Positions 26,131-34,376 of a stretch of 40,339 nt of DNA are shown here, in pieces. Below the pieces are notes generated by a model. It was not told where the DNA came from and searched no databases. It saw only the letters and a program-made list of their open reading frames with translations. The DNA comes from an uncultured Prevotella sp. (GTDB taxonomy: Bacteria; Bacteroidota; Bacteroidia; Bacteroidales; Bacteroidaceae): NCBI GenBank assembly GCA_902477645.1, contig CABSIA010000010.1, positions 1 through 40,339 of the forward strand. Reading direction: 5' to 3'. How positions within the stretch are numbered: position 1 is the first letter of the stretch; each line of letters opens with the position of its first letter. A program made the position numbers and the translations under genes.

Positions 26131-27113
26131 CGAAAAAGAACCAGATATCCAATTTGTTCAGCATAGAGAAGAAACCGCACAAGGGGCTGTTTGCCATTGA
26201 GTGGGTAATCGTGCTCTATACCATGCTGACACTGCTCACCGTGCTTTTCATATCCACAAGGCTGCAAAATCCTGACGCCATGATATGGGGACGTCTGCGT
26301 GTCTTGGCATGCACCCTTGCGCTATGGATTGTGTACAGGCTGTTGCCTTGCCGCGCGACAAGACTGCTCAGGGTGCTTGTACAGCTGGTTCTGCTCGGTT
26401 GGTGGTACCCCGACACGTTTGAGATAAACCGCGTGTTCCCCAATCTCGACCACATTTTCGCATCGGCAGAGCAAAGCATATTCGGCTGCCAGCCTGCCCT
26501 ACTCTTTCATCAGGCAATGCCGCAGATATGGTTCAGCGAGCTGATGGACCTTGGCTATGCAAGCTACTATCCGCTGATAGCAACGGTTATTCTATTCTAT
26601 TTTTTCTGTAAATACACAGAATTCGAGCGCGCGTCGTTTATCATTCTCGCATCGTTTTTCGCCTACTATGTTATATTTATCTATCTGCCCGTAACGGGGC
26701 CGCAATACTATTACATAGCGGCAGGGACAGAGAACATAGCCCAAGGCATATTCCCCAACCTACACGATTATTTCTCCACACACGCAGAGAGAATGACAAG
26801 CCCCGGATGGTGCGACGGACCATTCTATCAGCTTGTGGAGCATGCCCACAATGCCGGCGAGCGCCCGACGGCAGCCTTTCCTAGCTCGCATGTGGGAATA
26901 ACGACCGTGCTGATGTTGCTGGCATGGCACAGCGGAAGCAGAAAACTACTGTTCGCAATGTTGCCATTCTACGTTCTGATGTGCCTCGCCACTGTCTACA
27001 TACTTGCCCACTACGCCATCGACGCAATAGCCGGACTCATTACAGGCGCAGGCCTCTACTTCCTGTTCCTATGGGTGTCAAAAGGCATGGCAGAGGGCAA
27101 GAGGGCACGATAA
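26121..27113 (+). CDS. PAP2-family membrane phosphatase/phosphotransferase
   Basis: A 330-aa integral membrane protein with about six hydrophobic segments. The PAP2 active-site pieces are in the C-terminal half: AAFPSSHVG (His about 257) and HYAIDAIAG (about 297-305). The long insert between membrane segments and the overall length recall the PAP2_3 subgroup, which includes inositol-phosphorylceramide synthases, but a lipid A or isoprenyl phosphate phosphatase is possible. The gene overlaps the SDR gene; a second ATG at 26127 forms a classic ATGA junction with the SDR stop and may be the true start. Confidence 0.82.
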   Translation: MAMTKKNQISNLFSIEKKPHKGLFAIEWVIVLYTMLTLLTVLFISTRLQNPDAMIWGRLRVLACTLALWIVYRLLPCRATRLLRVLVQLVLLGWWYPDTFEINRVFPNLDHIFASAEQSIFGCQPALLFHQAMPQIWFSELMDLGYASYYPLIATVILFYFFCKYTEFERASFIILASFFAYYVIFIYLPVTGPQYYYIAAGTENIAQGIFPNLHDYFSTHAERMTSPGWCDGPFYQLVEHAHNAGERPTAAFPSSHVGITTVLMLLAWHSGSRKLLFAMLPFYVLMCLATVYILAHYAIDAIAGLITGAGLYFLFLWVSKGMAEGKRAR

Positions 27114-27125
27114 GGAAGCCGCAGA

Positions 27126-27156
27126 TTGTGTATTTGTAGAAAAATGACTAACTTTG
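27126..27156 (+). promoter_or_regulatory. Promoter for the miaB operon
   Basis: TTG (27126-27128), 20 nt, TAACTTTG (27149-27156) matches the consensus, 21 nt before the miaB ATG. It lies directly after the PAP2 stop, separating the two transcription units. Confidence 0.75.
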
Positions 27157-27177
27157 CAACGGTATTTTTATAAAACA

Positions 27178-28515
27178 ATGAAGAAACTATATATTGAGAC
27201 ATACGGCTGCCAGATGAATGTGGCAGACTCTGAGGTGGTAGCCTCTATCATGAAAATGGCGGGATATGATATATGCGACATCGAAGAAGATGCCGATGCC
27301 ATATTCCTAAACACATGCTCCATACGTGAGAATGCCGAGAACAAAATCTACAACCGCCTCGACATTCTGCATGCCATGGCACGAAAGAAGGAAACACCGA
27401 CAATAATTGGCGTATTAGGATGTATGGCCGAGAGGGTCAAGAACGACCTTATCGAGAACCATCATGCCAACTTGGTGTGCGGCCCGGACTCGTATCTGAA
27501 TCTGCCCGACATGATTGCCCAATGCGAGAACGGCAATAGCGCCATCGACATAAACCTCTCGCTTACCGAGACCTACCGTGATATCATTCCGCAGCGTCTT
27601 GGAGCCAACCGTGTAGGCGGTTTTGTAAGCATTATGCGCGGATGTAATAACTTCTGCCACTACTGCATAGTTCCCTACACCCGCGGACGTGAGCGCAGCC
27701 GTGATGTTGAGAGCATTCTCGCTGAGGTCCGTGACCTTCACGAGCGAGGATTTAAGGAGGTTACGCTGCTCGGACAGAATGTGAACTCGTACGGACTGCT
27801 TCCCAACGGCTCACGCCCAGAGAACGGCACCTCGTTTGCCGAGCTTCTCCGCATTGTGGCACATGAGGTTCCCGGCATGAGAGTGCGCTTCACAACATCG
27901 AACCCTGAGGATATGACCGAGGACATAATGCACGCCATTGCCGATGAGCCAAACATCTGCAAGCACATTCATTTCCCGGTACAGAGCGGCAGCGACAAAA
28001 TTCTGAGACTGATGAACCGCAAATATACCCGACAGCAATACCTTGACCGTGTGGCGGCTATAAAGAGAATTATTCCCGGCTGCGGACTTACCACCGACAT
28101 ATTTGTGGGATATCACGACGAGACTACAGAAGACCATCAGCTCACACTCGACCTTGTACGCGAGGTCGGCTTCGACTCCGCATTTATGTTCAAATATTCC
28201 GAGCGTCCGGGAACATACGCGGCAAAACATCTTCCCGACAATGTGCCCGACGACATAAAGACCGAGCGCCTCAACGAGCTTATACGCCTGCAGACACAAG
28301 TCAGCGCAGAGCAGAACAAAGCCGACGAGGGCAAGGAGTTTGAGATTCTCATAGAGTCGTATGCAAAACGCAGCCGCGAGCAGCTTATGGGACGGACAGA
28401 GCAAAACAAGGCTGTTGTCATAGCACGTGGCAACCATAAGCCCGGCGACACCGTAAAAGTCCGCATTACAGGCTCTACATCGGCAACATTATTCGGAGAG
28501 GAGATTACAGGATGA
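27178..28515 (+). CDS. miaB: tRNA-2-methylthio-N6-dimethylallyladenosine synthase
   Basis: MiaB methylthiolates i6A37 in tRNAs reading U-starting codons, using two [4Fe-4S] clusters. The N-terminal UPF0004 domain has its three cysteines in ETYGCQMN, LNTCSIRENA and GVLGCMAER. The radical SAM cluster motif is CNNFCHYC (Cys 156, 160, 163), followed by RGRERSR. A C-terminal TRAM domain ends the 445-aa protein. The ATG at 27178 is chosen from the family start MKKLYIETYGCQMN; a TTG at 27154 lies within the promoter. Its stop overlaps the start of the ABC exporter gene (ATGA), which suggests coupled translation. Confidence 0.97.
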   Translation: MKKLYIETYGCQMNVADSEVVASIMKMAGYDICDIEEDADAIFLNTCSIRENAENKIYNRLDILHAMARKKETPTIIGVLGCMAERVKNDLIENHHANLVCGPDSYLNLPDMIAQCENGNSAIDINLSLTETYRDIIPQRLGANRVGGFVSIMRGCNNFCHYCIVPYTRGRERSRDVESILAEVRDLHERGFKEVTLLGQNVNSYGLLPNGSRPENGTSFAELLRIVAHEVPGMRVRFTTSNPEDMTEDIMHAIADEPNICKHIHFPVQSGSDKILRLMNRKYTRQQYLDRVAAIKRIIPGCGLTTDIFVGYHDETTEDHQLTLDLVREVGFDSAFMFKYSERPGTYAAKHLPDNVPDDIKTERLNELIRLQTQVSAEQNKADEGKEFEILIESYAKRSREQLMGRTEQNKAVVIARGNHKPGDTVKVRITGSTSATLFGEEITG

Positions 28516-30338
28516 GAGAATTCATGCAAGTGCTGAGGCGGTTCGTACCTCCTTACAAGAAGTATCTCGCGCTAAGCGTTGTCTTCAACATATTGTCGGC
28601 AATACTCAATATTTTCTCGTTTGCCGCACTTATTCCCATCCTGAACATTCTGTTCAAGACTGGCGATGCCGTTGTTGCTACCGAATATTTAGAATGGGGC
28701 AGCCACTCTGCGCGCGAGGTTGTTACAAACAATGCGAATTTCTTCGTACAGCAGCTTGTCGATGACCTTGGCGCAACGACAACACTCCTCGTAATAGGAT
28801 TGTTTCTGGCATTCATGACATTCCTCAAGACCACGGCCTATTTCCTCTCGTCAGCCACAATAATACCCGTACGCACAGGTGTTGTGCGCGACATACGCAA
28901 CCAGCTCTACCGCAAAATAACCTCCCTGCCCCTCGGCTTCTTCTCAGAGGAGCGCAAAGGAGACATAATAGCACGTATGAGCGGCGATGTGCAGGAGATA
29001 GAGAACAGCATTATGTCGAGCCTTGACATGCTGTTTAAAAATCCAATTCTGATAATAACCTACTTTGCCACTTTGATTTACATCTCTTGGCAACTGACTA
29101 TTTTCACCATTGTCTTTGTACCGCTATTCGGATGGTTCATGGGGCTTGTGGGCAGAAAACTAAAAGCCCGCAGCATAAAGGCACAGAGCCTGTGGAGCGA
29201 CACTATGAGCCAGGTGGAGGAGACTCTTGGCGGACTGCGCATCATTAAGGCTTTCTGTGCCGAGCAGAAAATGAACTCACGCTTCGACCGCATAAACAGC
29301 GAATACCGCGACCACATACAGAGGGTGAACATACGCCAGCAGATGGCACACCCCATGAGCGAGTTTTTGGGTACTGTGATGATTGTCATCGTACTTTGGT
29401 TCGGCGGTGTATTGGTGCTCAACAACCAGACCATTGAGGCACCGACATTCATCTACTACCTCATAATCCTCTACTCTATCATACAGCCACTGAAAGATTT
29501 CTCAAAGGCTGGCTACAACATACCGAAAGGACTCGCATCGATGGAGCGTGTGGACAAAATCCTATTGGCAGAGAACAACATCCGGGAACCCAAAAAGCCT
29601 GTACACATCAGCAGTTTCGAGCATCAGATAGAGTTCCGCCACGTAAGCTTCAAATACGACCAGCAATGGGTGCTGCGCGATATAAACCTCATAATACCAA
29701 AGGGCAAGACCATAGCATTAGTCGGACAGAGCGGATCGGGCAAATCGACCCTTGTAGACCTTATACCACGCTACTACGACGCACAGGAGGGCGAGGTGCT
29801 TATAGACGGCATCAACGTTAAAAACCTCGGCATTCACGACCTCCGCCAACTTATCGGCAACGTAAACCAGGAAGCCATACTGTTCAACGACTCGTTCGTA
29901 AACAACATATCGTTCGGTGTCGACAACGCAACACAAGAGCAGATTGAGGAGGCTGCGCGCATTGCCAATGCACACGACTTCATTATGCAGACCGAAAACG
30001 GCTACAACACCAATATCGGAGACCGTGGCGGACGACTCTCTGGCGGACAGCGTCAGCGTGTAAGCATAGCCCGCGCAATACTGAAAAATCCTCCAATTCT
30101 TATTCTCGACGAGGCTACATCGGCTCTTGACACTGAAAGCGAGCGACTGGTGCAGGATGCCCTCGAAAGACTCATGAAGACCCGCACAACTGTTGCCATA
30201 GCCCACAGGCTGTCGACTATCAAGAATGCCGATGAGATATATGTATTGCACGACGGGCGGATTGTGGAAAAGGGCAACCACGAGGAGCTGATGTCTACAG
30301 ACGGCTATTATAAGAAACTGCACGACATGCAGCAATAG
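28512..30338 (+). CDS. MsbA-like ABC exporter (fused permease and ATPase)
   Basis: A 608-aa half-transporter. The first 330 or so residues hold six membrane segments of the type I exporter fold. The ATPase domain has Walker A GQSGSGKST (405-413), the signature LSGGQRQR (about 508), Walker B ILILDEATSALD (about 529) and the switch His in IAHRLST. It works as a homodimer in the inner membrane. With a lipid A acyltransferase and an LPS-kinase-like gene downstream, flipping lipid A core (MsbA role) is likely, but exporters of this class also move drugs or peptides, so I give no symbol. Confidence 0.92.
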   Translation: MREFMQVLRRFVPPYKKYLALSVVFNILSAILNIFSFAALIPILNILFKTGDAVVATEYLEWGSHSAREVVTNNANFFVQQLVDDLGATTTLLVIGLFLAFMTFLKTTAYFLSSATIIPVRTGVVRDIRNQLYRKITSLPLGFFSEERKGDIIARMSGDVQEIENSIMSSLDMLFKNPILIITYFATLIYISWQLTIFTIVFVPLFGWFMGLVGRKLKARSIKAQSLWSDTMSQVEETLGGLRIIKAFCAEQKMNSRFDRINSEYRDHIQRVNIRQQMAHPMSEFLGTVMIVIVLWFGGVLVLNNQTIEAPTFIYYLIILYSIIQPLKDFSKAGYNIPKGLASMERVDKILLAENNIREPKKPVHISSFEHQIEFRHVSFKYDQQWVLRDINLIIPKGKTIALVGQSGSGKSTLVDLIPRYYDAQEGEVLIDGINVKNLGIHDLRQLIGNVNQEAILFNDSFVNNISFGVDNATQEQIEEAARIANAHDFIMQTENGYNTNIGDRGGRLSGGQRQRVSIARAILKNPPILILDEATSALDTESERLVQDALERLMKTRTTVAIAHRLSTIKNADEIYVLHDGRIVEKGNHEELMSTDGYYKKLHDMQQ

Positions 30339-30346
30339 AAAAAGCC

Positions 30347-30503
30347 AAGCCCCCCTTCCCCCCGGTGGGGGGTCTCGTTAATCAATTTTTAGCTTTCAAT
30401 CTGGCTGGAACTAAATATAAAACCAAACATGCCAAAATCAAACACATCCCAACCAACGACATCCCAACCAACAACACCCCCCACCGGGGGGAAAGGGGGG
30501 CTT
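30347..30503. repeat. Paired G-run inverted repeat straddling the acyltransferase start
   Basis: Arms 30347-30373 and 30476-30503 are inverted complements with one single-base length difference (AA versus AAA) and core CCCCCCACCGGGGGG. The 102-bp spacer contains the ATG at 30429 and a 16-bp tandem repeat (ACATCCCAACCAACGA type, encoding TSQPT twice). The right arm is translated as TPPTGGKGG. Confidence 0.87.
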
Positions 30504-31409
30504 GTTCTTTTCCTCAAGACCCTGTCCCTGCTGCCGCTCAGAGTGCTTTACATATTCTCCGACTTTGAATACCTCATCATGTACTACATCATAAGGTATC
30601 GCAGAGGCATTGTCAGACAGAACCTCACATCGTCATTCCCCGAGAAAAATATAAATGAGATAAAACGCATAGAGCGCAAATTCTACCGATGGTTCTGCGA
30701 CTACTTTTTTGAGGCGATAAAACTCATGACCATAAGCCGCAAGGAACTTGAAAAACGTTTCACCGTCACCAATTCTGAAGAGATTGAGGAATGTTTCCAA
30801 CAAGGACAGGATGTGGCTACAATTCTCGGGCACTACTGCAACTGGGAATGGCTCTCCAACGTTGGAATGTTCCTGCCGTCCGACTGTGTTGTAGGACTAA
30901 TATACAAACCCCTTCGAAACAAGGCGATGGATGAGGTCTACAAACTCCTGCGCTCACACCAAGGCGGCACACCTGTTCCGAAAAACGAGATACTCCGATA
31001 CCTTGTGCAATACCGACGGCAGAACATCCGCTCCATATTCGGCTACATATCAGACCAAGGTCCGAAATGGCAGGACATACACCTATGGCTGCCTTTCTTA
31101 AACCACGAGACATCTGTGTTTACAGGAGCCGAGCGCATAATGCGGAAAATGAACAACGCCGTCTACTATGTCGAAATGTCACGTCCACGCCGTGGCTACT
31201 ACAACTGCACCTACAAGCTCATAACAAAAGACCCCAACAGCCTCGACGACAACGAGATAACACGCCGATTCTTCACAATGCTTGAAGAAACCATACGCAA
31301 GGAGCCGGCATACTACCTGTGGAGTCACAACCGCTGGAAACGCACAAAAGAGGAATTCGACAAACGGTTTACCGTAAAACACGGCAAAGTTATAGAAAAA
31401 GAACGCTAA
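30429..31409 (+). CDS. Lipid A biosynthesis (LpxL/HtrB-type) acyltransferase
   Basis: The protein (326 aa from ATG 30429) is a LABLAT-family acyltransferase that adds a secondary acyl chain to lipid A at the inner membrane. The conserved part begins FLKTLSLLPLRVLYIFSD (a membrane anchor) and includes the HX4E motif, seen as GHYCNWEWLS, followed by IYKPLRNKAMDE, YISDQGPKW and YLWSHNRWK at the end. The first 23 or so residues come from the repeat (TSQPTTSQPTTPPTGGKGG) and are not family-like, so the repeat appears to have supplied a new start and leader. Which primary acyl position is used cannot be told. Confidence 0.9.
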   Translation: MPKSNTSQPTTSQPTTPPTGGKGGLVLFLKTLSLLPLRVLYIFSDFEYLIMYYIIRYRRGIVRQNLTSSFPEKNINEIKRIERKFYRWFCDYFFEAIKLMTISRKELEKRFTVTNSEEIEECFQQGQDVATILGHYCNWEWLSNVGMFLPSDCVVGLIYKPLRNKAMDEVYKLLRSHQGGTPVPKNEILRYLVQYRRQNIRSIFGYISDQGPKWQDIHLWLPFLNHETSVFTGAERIMRKMNNAVYYVEMSRPRRGYYNCTYKLITKDPNSLDDNEITRRFFTMLEETIRKEPAYYLWSHNRWKRTKEEFDKRFTVKHGKVIEKER

Positions 31410-31426
31410 AAGAAAGCTGTATGACA

Positions 31427-31495
31427 GCCAAATTGCCGAACGAAACTCGGCCAAATTGCCGAACAAAACTCAGCCAAATTGCCGAACGAAAAAAT
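31427..31495 (+). repeat. Three tandem 23-bp repeats
   Basis: Copies at 31427-31449, 31450-31472 and 31473-31495 share GCCAAATTGCCGAAC, followed by variable AAACTC. They lie 18 bp after the acyltransferase stop, in the 253-bp gap before the LPS-kinase-like gene. There are no spacers, so this is not CRISPR. It may be a protein-binding array or a slipped-strand expansion. Confidence 0.85.
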
Positions 31496-31662
31496 AAATA
31501 AACACAACAAAATTACATAGATACAAAATTTAATAAATTGCTATTTCAAAAGGTATAGAACCTTGGTTTAAGACAATATTATTGGTAAAACACATCAACA
31601 AAGGTACGTCTTAACTGCTTACAAAAAATCTTGCGAATAAAGGGCAAAAGCGTTACAAGAAC

Positions 31663-32424
31663 ATGAACAGAACCATCACCATAAAACAAGGATACAACAA
31701 CCTCAGGAGCTTCATAAAGCTGCTGCCGGGAATTATGGACTCCGAGGGTACATACATCTACGGCGGACGGAGAAATCTGATAAAGAAGTTCAAGGCGCCA
31801 AACGGCATCGTCGTCAACGTAAAGAGATACCAAAAGCCGTGGGGCATCAACAAACTTGTATATTCCCTGGGCATCAGAAAACCAAAGGGACAGAGAGCCT
31901 ACGAATATGCCGCACGGCTGCAACATCTCGGCATCCCTACCCCAGAGGCCATAGCCTACATAGAGCAGCGTCATTTGGGCATTCTCGCCGAGAGTTTCCT
32001 CGTAACACGCCAATGCGAATATGCCCACCGCCTGTACGAGATGGGCGACGCAACGCCTGAACAATATCAGCCCATGGCAAAAGCCCTGGCCGCCTTCGCC
32101 TACGACATGCATTGCAAGGGCGTGCTGCACTTGGATTTCTCGCCAGGCAACATACTTTGGGACTACGGCACCGAAGGCAATATTGTGTTCTCGCTGGTAG
32201 ACATCAACCGCATGCATTTCGGCCCAGTGACACAACAGCAGGCATGCAGCAGTTTCTCACGCCTGTGGGGTCCGAAAGATTTCATCGTCAGTCTCGTTAC
32301 AGAATATGCCCGCCTCGCAAGATATAACCCAGAATCGTGTTTAGCAATATGCCTAGAAGAGCGCAAACGGTTTTGGACAAAATACCAGAAAAAAAGAGAA
32401 ATAGAGTTCGAACTGGAACTATAG
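31663..32424 (+). CDS. LPS kinase-like protein (Kdo/WaaP type)
   Basis: A 253-aa protein kinase-fold protein. The catalytic loop reads VLHLDFSPGNILWD (His155, Asp157, Asn162), and VDINRMHF supplies the metal-binding Asp in place of DFG. The N-lobe lysine is probably in GIVVNVKRYQKPWG. The match is to the lipopolysaccharide-core kinases (Kdo or heptose kinases, PF06293), which phosphorylate LPS sugars in the cytoplasm. Its place behind a lipid A acyltransferase supports this. It may be the end of the miaB-led run, although 253 bp separate it from its neighbour. Confidence 0.85.
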   Translation: MNRTITIKQGYNNLRSFIKLLPGIMDSEGTYIYGGRRNLIKKFKAPNGIVVNVKRYQKPWGINKLVYSLGIRKPKGQRAYEYAARLQHLGIPTPEAIAYIEQRHLGILAESFLVTRQCEYAHRLYEMGDATPEQYQPMAKALAAFAYDMHCKGVLHLDFSPGNILWDYGTEGNIVFSLVDINRMHFGPVTQQQACSSFSRLWGPKDFIVSLVTEYARLARYNPESCLAICLEERKRFWTKYQKKREIEFELEL

Positions 32425-32495
32425 CCCATATTTACATATTTCGAATTGCGCTGACTTCCCAAACTTTTCTTATCTTAATTATGAGCATATCAAAA

Positions 32496-32503
32496 TATTT
32501 TTG
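32496..32503 (+). promoter_or_regulatory. Possible -7 element for the ATPase-TOPRIM pair
   Basis: TATTTTTG matches TAnnTTTG, 47 nt before the ATPase ATG. No clear TTG lies 19-21 nt upstream, so this is weak. Confidence 0.3.
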
Positions 32504-32550
32504 TAATTTCGTAGCGTGTTTAAAATATTAACGGATTATAGCGCTTGCAC

Positions 32551-33633
32551 ATGGACGGATTTAAGAACATAGACATAAAGAATTTCAGAGGCATAGAGCA
32601 TCTGAAGATAGATGACTTTGCCAGAGTGAACGTGTTTCTCGGACAGAACAACTCGGGGAAAAGTTCTGTGCTGGAAGCATTGATGTTACTCATGGGAATG
32701 TCGAATCCAGACATGCCCCAACAACTGAATTATTTAAGGACAAATGCCTTTAATCCATTTAGAAACATCAGCTACTTGTTTCATAACATGGACATCAACA
32801 ATGCGCCTGTGATAATGTCAGAGCAGTTTGATGCTGTAAGGAGACTGTTGGAATTAAAACTCTCATACATATTTGACGGCGGACAGTCATCTGTAGAGCT
32901 TAGCGGACAGACAGCCACATCGGAAACAAAGACATTCCTAAATACACTGGAGATGAATTTTTCCATTGAGTCAGGAGAAGTCAAACAACATTATAAAAGT
33001 TCTATAACTATCAATCAGACAACGGGAATGATAGCCAATAGAACCATGGCAGAAGGATATTTGGAGAAAAACAGTGCTTCATTTCTTCCTGCCGCTTTGA
33101 CATCAGCCGGTCTTGTCGAGAATTTGGCTGAGCTGATAAAGCGCAAAAAAAAGGATGTCATATTGGAGCGTATGCGGATATTCGACTCACACATCAATGC
33201 GATAGAGGTTATAAACAACGATGTCTTTATTGGTTTTGAGGGTGTAGGTGAACTTATGCCTGTAGGTATGACGGGTGACGGATTGCGCCGTTATCTTAAT
33301 ATTGTGGCAAGCACGGCCAATACAGTGAACAATATCATCCTCATAGATGAGATAGACAACGGTCTGCATTATTCAGCATATAAAAAACTTTGGGAGAGCA
33401 TTTTCGTTCTTGCCTCAGAAACAAACAAGCAGGTGTTTATTACTACACACAGCAAGGAGACTCTGATGAAACTGCATGAAATGCTTGAAGAGCATAGTGA
33501 ATATCAGGAAATGTTCCGTCTATATACAATAGAAAAGACCTTACTAAAAGGGCATAAGGCATATAAATATGGCTATGAGGGACTTGCGAATGCCTGTATG
33601 AATGATGTTGAATTAAGGAGCATTGCACTATGA
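32551..33633 (+). CDS. OLD/PARIS-like AAA (ABC-type) ATPase
   Basis: A 360-aa ATPase of the AAA_15/AAA_21 type used by overcoming-lysogenisation-defect (OLD) and PARIS defence systems. It opens FKNIDIKNFRGIEHLKI, then Walker A GQNNSGKSS (31-39), a signature-like MTGDGLRR, Walker B NIILIDEIDNGLH (about 261-273) and the H-loop VFITTHSKE. There is no nuclease domain in it; the TOPRIM part is encoded by the next gene, which overlaps it by ATGA. ATG 32551 is used in place of the TTG two codons upstream. The region is AT-rich compared with the lipid genes to its left, which suggests acquisition. Confidence 0.88.
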   Translation: MDGFKNIDIKNFRGIEHLKIDDFARVNVFLGQNNSGKSSVLEALMLLMGMSNPDMPQQLNYLRTNAFNPFRNISYLFHNMDINNAPVIMSEQFDAVRRLLELKLSYIFDGGQSSVELSGQTATSETKTFLNTLEMNFSIESGEVKQHYKSSITINQTTGMIANRTMAEGYLEKNSASFLPAALTSAGLVENLAELIKRKKKDVILERMRIFDSHINAIEVINNDVFIGFEGVGELMPVGMTGDGLRRYLNIVASTANTVNNIILIDEIDNGLHYSAYKKLWESIFVLASETNKQVFITTHSKETLMKLHEMLEEHSEYQEMFRLYTIEKTLLKGHKAYKYGYEGLANACMNDVELRSIAL

Positions 33634-34238
33634 TTGACAGGTTTAATATAGTTGTTGAGGGCGATGCAGATGTAAAATTCATAAAGGATTACTGTTTACA
33701 TTTGTTTGGAGAGAAGATCGCTACAGACCGTTTTATTAAAGCTGACGGTTGGAATGGTCTTGTTAAAGACGATGTTTGCCAGCGTTTGAGGTCAATGACA
33801 GATAACGGAGGCATAAACATTGTTATCTTCGATGCTGATGCAGATGTTGAACAAAGGCGTTCTGAAATAATGCAATATAAAGAACAATATGAATTAGATT
33901 TTGAATTGTTTTTATTACCAAATAATCAATCGGCTGGAGCTTTAGAAGATTTGTTAGAAAACATTATTAATCCTAATAACCAGCCCATATTTGATTGTTG
34001 GAATGATTATGAGAAAGAACTCAAGCAAGTGACAATCCCTGGACGAGACAAGCCACTGACCACTCCGGCTAAAAAGTCAAAAATATATTGTTATTTGGAG
34101 ACTTTGCATGGAACGTCCAAAAGTCAGAAAAAGATGATAAAGGATGCCAACCGTGATTATAATAAAACAGAGCATTGGAATCTGGATACGGAATACATAA
34201 AGCCGTTGAAAGAGTTTTTAGAAAAGAATTTGAAATAA
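33630..34238 (+). CDS. TOPRIM-like (DUF3226-type) partner of the ATPase
   Basis: A 202-aa protein with the acidic layout of a TOPRIM fold: Glu10 in FNIVVEGDADVKF and a DxDxD in NIVIFDADADVEQ (Asp 68, 70, 72). The later LEDLLENIINP and KSKIYCYLE stretches fit the DUF3226 family. In OLD-like systems the TOPRIM part is the nuclease that the ATPase controls; in PARIS the equivalent is AriB. The ATGA overlap with the ATPase gene implies coupled expression. Which named system it belongs to is unproven. It is much shorter than AriB as I know it, so it may be a separate branch. Confidence 0.8.
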   Translation: MIDRFNIVVEGDADVKFIKDYCLHLFGEKIATDRFIKADGWNGLVKDDVCQRLRSMTDNGGINIVIFDADADVEQRRSEIMQYKEQYELDFELFLLPNNQSAGALEDLLENIINPNNQPIFDCWNDYEKELKQVTIPGRDKPLTTPAKKSKIYCYLETLHGTSKSQKKMIKDANRDYNKTEHWNLDTEYIKPLKEFLEKNLK

Positions 34239-34244
34239 ATAATT

Positions 34245-34364
34245 ATGAGGACCTTTATATCAAGCGAAGGCTTATTGCGGAGAGGTGTTTCAAAAGAGAT
34301 TTATGGAATGCATAGTGCGGCAGACGAATTATATTTCATGTATAAAGATATGATTGTTAAATAA
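34245..34364 (+). CDS. Small ORF (39 aa) in frame behind the TOPRIM stop
   Basis: The ORF starts ATG six bases after the TOPRIM stop codon, in the same frame, and encodes MRTFISSEGLLRRGVSKE then IYGMHSAADELYFMYKDMIVK. Composition looks protein-like (amphipathic, charged). It ends 12 bp before the McrB-like ATG. It may be a separate small protein, a piece of the TOPRIM protein cut off by a new stop, or a leftover 3' end of another gene. I do not recognise it and no Shine-Dalgarno sequence precedes it. Confidence 0.4.
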   Translation: MRTFISSEGLLRRGVSKEIYGMHSAADELYFMYKDMIVK

Positions 34365-34376
34365 CAAGAAAGGGGT

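Noticed and set aside
31427..31495. Possible CRISPR array
   Set aside because: The 23-bp units are directly adjacent with no spacers, and no cas gene is nearby.
32551..34238. Firm assignment of the ATPase/TOPRIM pair as PARIS
   Set aside because: The logic is similar, but the TOPRIM protein is short and looks like DUF3226 and not DUF4435. Without a profile search I keep it as OLD/PARIS-like.
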